NCBI GenBank assembly: GCA_964057225.1
Contig: OZ059899.1
Span: forward strand, 19,414,501 to 19,478,500
Direction: 5' to 3'
DNA length: 64,000 nucleotides
Origin: Auanema rhodensis
Taxonomy: Eukaryota > Nematoda > Chromadorea > Rhabditida > Rhabditidae
Shown: positions 63,171 to 64,000 of the stretch, piece after piece
How positions within the stretch are numbered: the stretch's first letter is position 1
How the letters are laid out: each line of letters opens with the position of its first letter
The notes under the pieces: model-generated
Seen by the model: the letters and a program-made list of their open reading frames with translations, nothing else
What the model was told of the DNA's origin: nothing
Database searches by the model: none
Position numbers and translations under genes: made by a program

Positions 63171-64000
63171 TTTCACCCTGAAGAATTAATTTTTTTGTTG
63201 AATAACCTTGTTCATCGTCTTCACCTTGAAAAAAGGAATCTAAAAACATCTACTTTTTGTAAAATTATTTTGAAATTTTTAGGGAAAATTTTTGTCAAAA
63301 TGGTTTTGGAAGCAATGTTGAGTGTACATGGAAACTCAACATACACTAATGCATCATTTTTCAAACGATCATAACTAATTTTCGTATTAAGCGTTTCTCA
63401 ATGTAGCATAGTGCATTCGATGCGGATTTTTAAGCTGCGTCGATCTGTGTTATCAGATTTGCGCTAGCTTCAAAATGCACCGAGATATCAACTGAAATAA
63501 GTTAACACATATATCCTCGATTTTCACCCTGAAGAATTAATTTTTTTGTTGAATAACATTGTCCATCGTCTTTGCCTTGAAAAAAGGAATCTAAAAACAT
63601 CTAATTTTTGTGAAATTATTTCGAAATTTTTAGGGAAAATTTTTGTCAAAATGTTTTTGAAAGCAATGTTGAGTGTACATGGAAACTCAAAATACACTAA
63701 TGCATCTTTTTTCAAACGATCATAACTAAGTTTTGTATTAAGCGTTTCTCAATGTAGTACAGTGCATTCGATGCGGATTTTTGAGCTGCGTCGATCTGTG
63801 TTATCAGATTTGCGCTAGCTTAAAAATGCACCGAGATATCAACTGATATAAGTTCACACTTATATCCTCGATTTTCACCCTGAAAAATTGATTTTTTTCG
63901 TTGAATAACATTGTCCATCGTCTTTGCCTTGAAAAAAGGAATCTAAAAACATCTACTTTTTGTAAAATTATTTTGAAATTTTTAGGGAAAATTTTTGTCA
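63171..64000. repeat. 351-bp array continuing past the window edge
   Basis: A V/W mosaic monomer (GTTCATCG, CTTCACC, then CAAAATGGTTTTG), an edge-type monomer with CTGAAATAAGTTAACAC near 63,485 and a D/E-like copy with a one-base-longer T run (GATTTTTTTCG near 63,890), cut by the window end. Nothing other than satellite is present. Confidence 0.85.

Larger units (their letters stand above)
2060..64000. repeat. 351-bp satellite array (~176 copies)
   Basis: One orientation throughout and no interruption over 61.9 kb. Fixed words such as GTTGAATA (GTTGGATA in one copy, near 23,237), CTCAACATACACTAAT (a few single-base variants), CGATCATAACTAA and TATCAGATTTGCGCTA recur at 351-bp steps, with occasional 348-352 bp units. 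Length changes fall mostly in one A run after GCCTT and in rare single-base indels. The unit is AT-rich with alternating A and T tracts. Monomer variants form at least ten recognisable subtypes arranged in higher-order repeats (separate entries). The period equals about two nucleosome repeats. No transposon, gene or unrelated insert was seen. The array continues beyond the right edge. I do not recognise the family, so host assignment is open. Confidence 0.97.

Noticed and set aside
1-64000. CRISPR array
   Set aside because: Repeats are 176 or 351 bp and directly adjacent, with no short repeat plus unique spacer pattern and no cas genes.
1-64000. A new gene system, RNA gene or defence locus hidden in the window
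   Set aside because: Every stretch inspected on both strands belongs to one of the two satellites; no non-repeat sequence longer than a few bases was found, the junction included.

Overview
The window is satellite DNA from end to end. I found no credible gene, RNA gene, transposon or CRISPR array. Two AT-rich tandem repeat families meet at about position 2,048. Positions 1-2047 hold a 176-bp satellite (11 full copies and a truncated twelfth). Positions ~2,060-64,000 hold about 176 head-to-tail copies of a 351-bp satellite, all in one orientation. Both arrays run off the window ends, so their true sizes are unknown. The pattern suggests centromeric or pericentromeric heterochromatin of a eukaryote: monomers of about one and two nucleosome repeats, higher-order repeats, and no transposon in 64 kb. 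I do not recognise either family. An insect is plausible, but the sequence does not prove it.

Layout. (1) 1-2047: 176-bp array with an internal five-monomer (880 bp) period. The copies next to the junction are the most diverged. (2) 2048-2062: breakpoint between the families, with a short duplicated word and microhomology. (3) ~2.06-12.3 kb: 351-bp monomers in five-monomer (1,755 bp) and two-monomer (702 bp) patterns. (4) 12.3-20.4 kb: three- and four-monomer patterns (1,053 and 1,404 bp). (5) 20.4-26.7 kb: transition to a new subtype set, P and Q. (6) 26.7-41.4 kb: four related cassettes of 4,208, 5,260, 2,105 and 3,157 bp. They share a T-Y-Y'-B type head and differ mainly in the number of 701-bp P-Q dimers. 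(7) 42.7-50.4 kb: an 11-monomer block tandemly duplicated with a 3,852-bp period, overlapped by a second duplication with a 2,797/2,798-bp period reaching ~54.7 kb. (8) 55-64 kb: a further subtype set with 1,755-bp and ~2,105/2,457-bp duplications.

Subtype letters used here. B: GTATAC in the GAG-TATACATGG segment, CAACCTGAAG and AACAATG. Y: CCTTTAAAAA with GTTATAAG. X: CTTTAAAAACAG or similar with GAAGAAATG. D and E: CTGAAAAATTGA with CTTTGCC; E also has GGGAAATTTTTTG. F: like D/E (CTGAAAAATTGA, CATTGTCTTTGCC) but with TAATTTTTG and TGTACATGG. P: TTTCGGAAAAA with GAAGCTATG. Q: a run of 8-11 A after GCCTT, with CAAAAAGTTTTT. R: TTTCGGGAAAA with AATACATCATTTTC. T: GAATATTATTG with CAATATG. V: AACCTTGTCC and CTTCACC.

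The many 62-63 codon open frames, on both strands, are by-products of the repeat. They open with TTG, not ATG, recur once per monomer, and are broken by one-base indels and stops in about half of the monomers. Points that deserve a second look are the conserved dyad symmetries, the compound higher-order repeats, a small conversion-like patch at ~42.05-42.12 kb, the array-edge monomer subtype that reappears only at 59-64 kb, and possible distant kinship between the two families.
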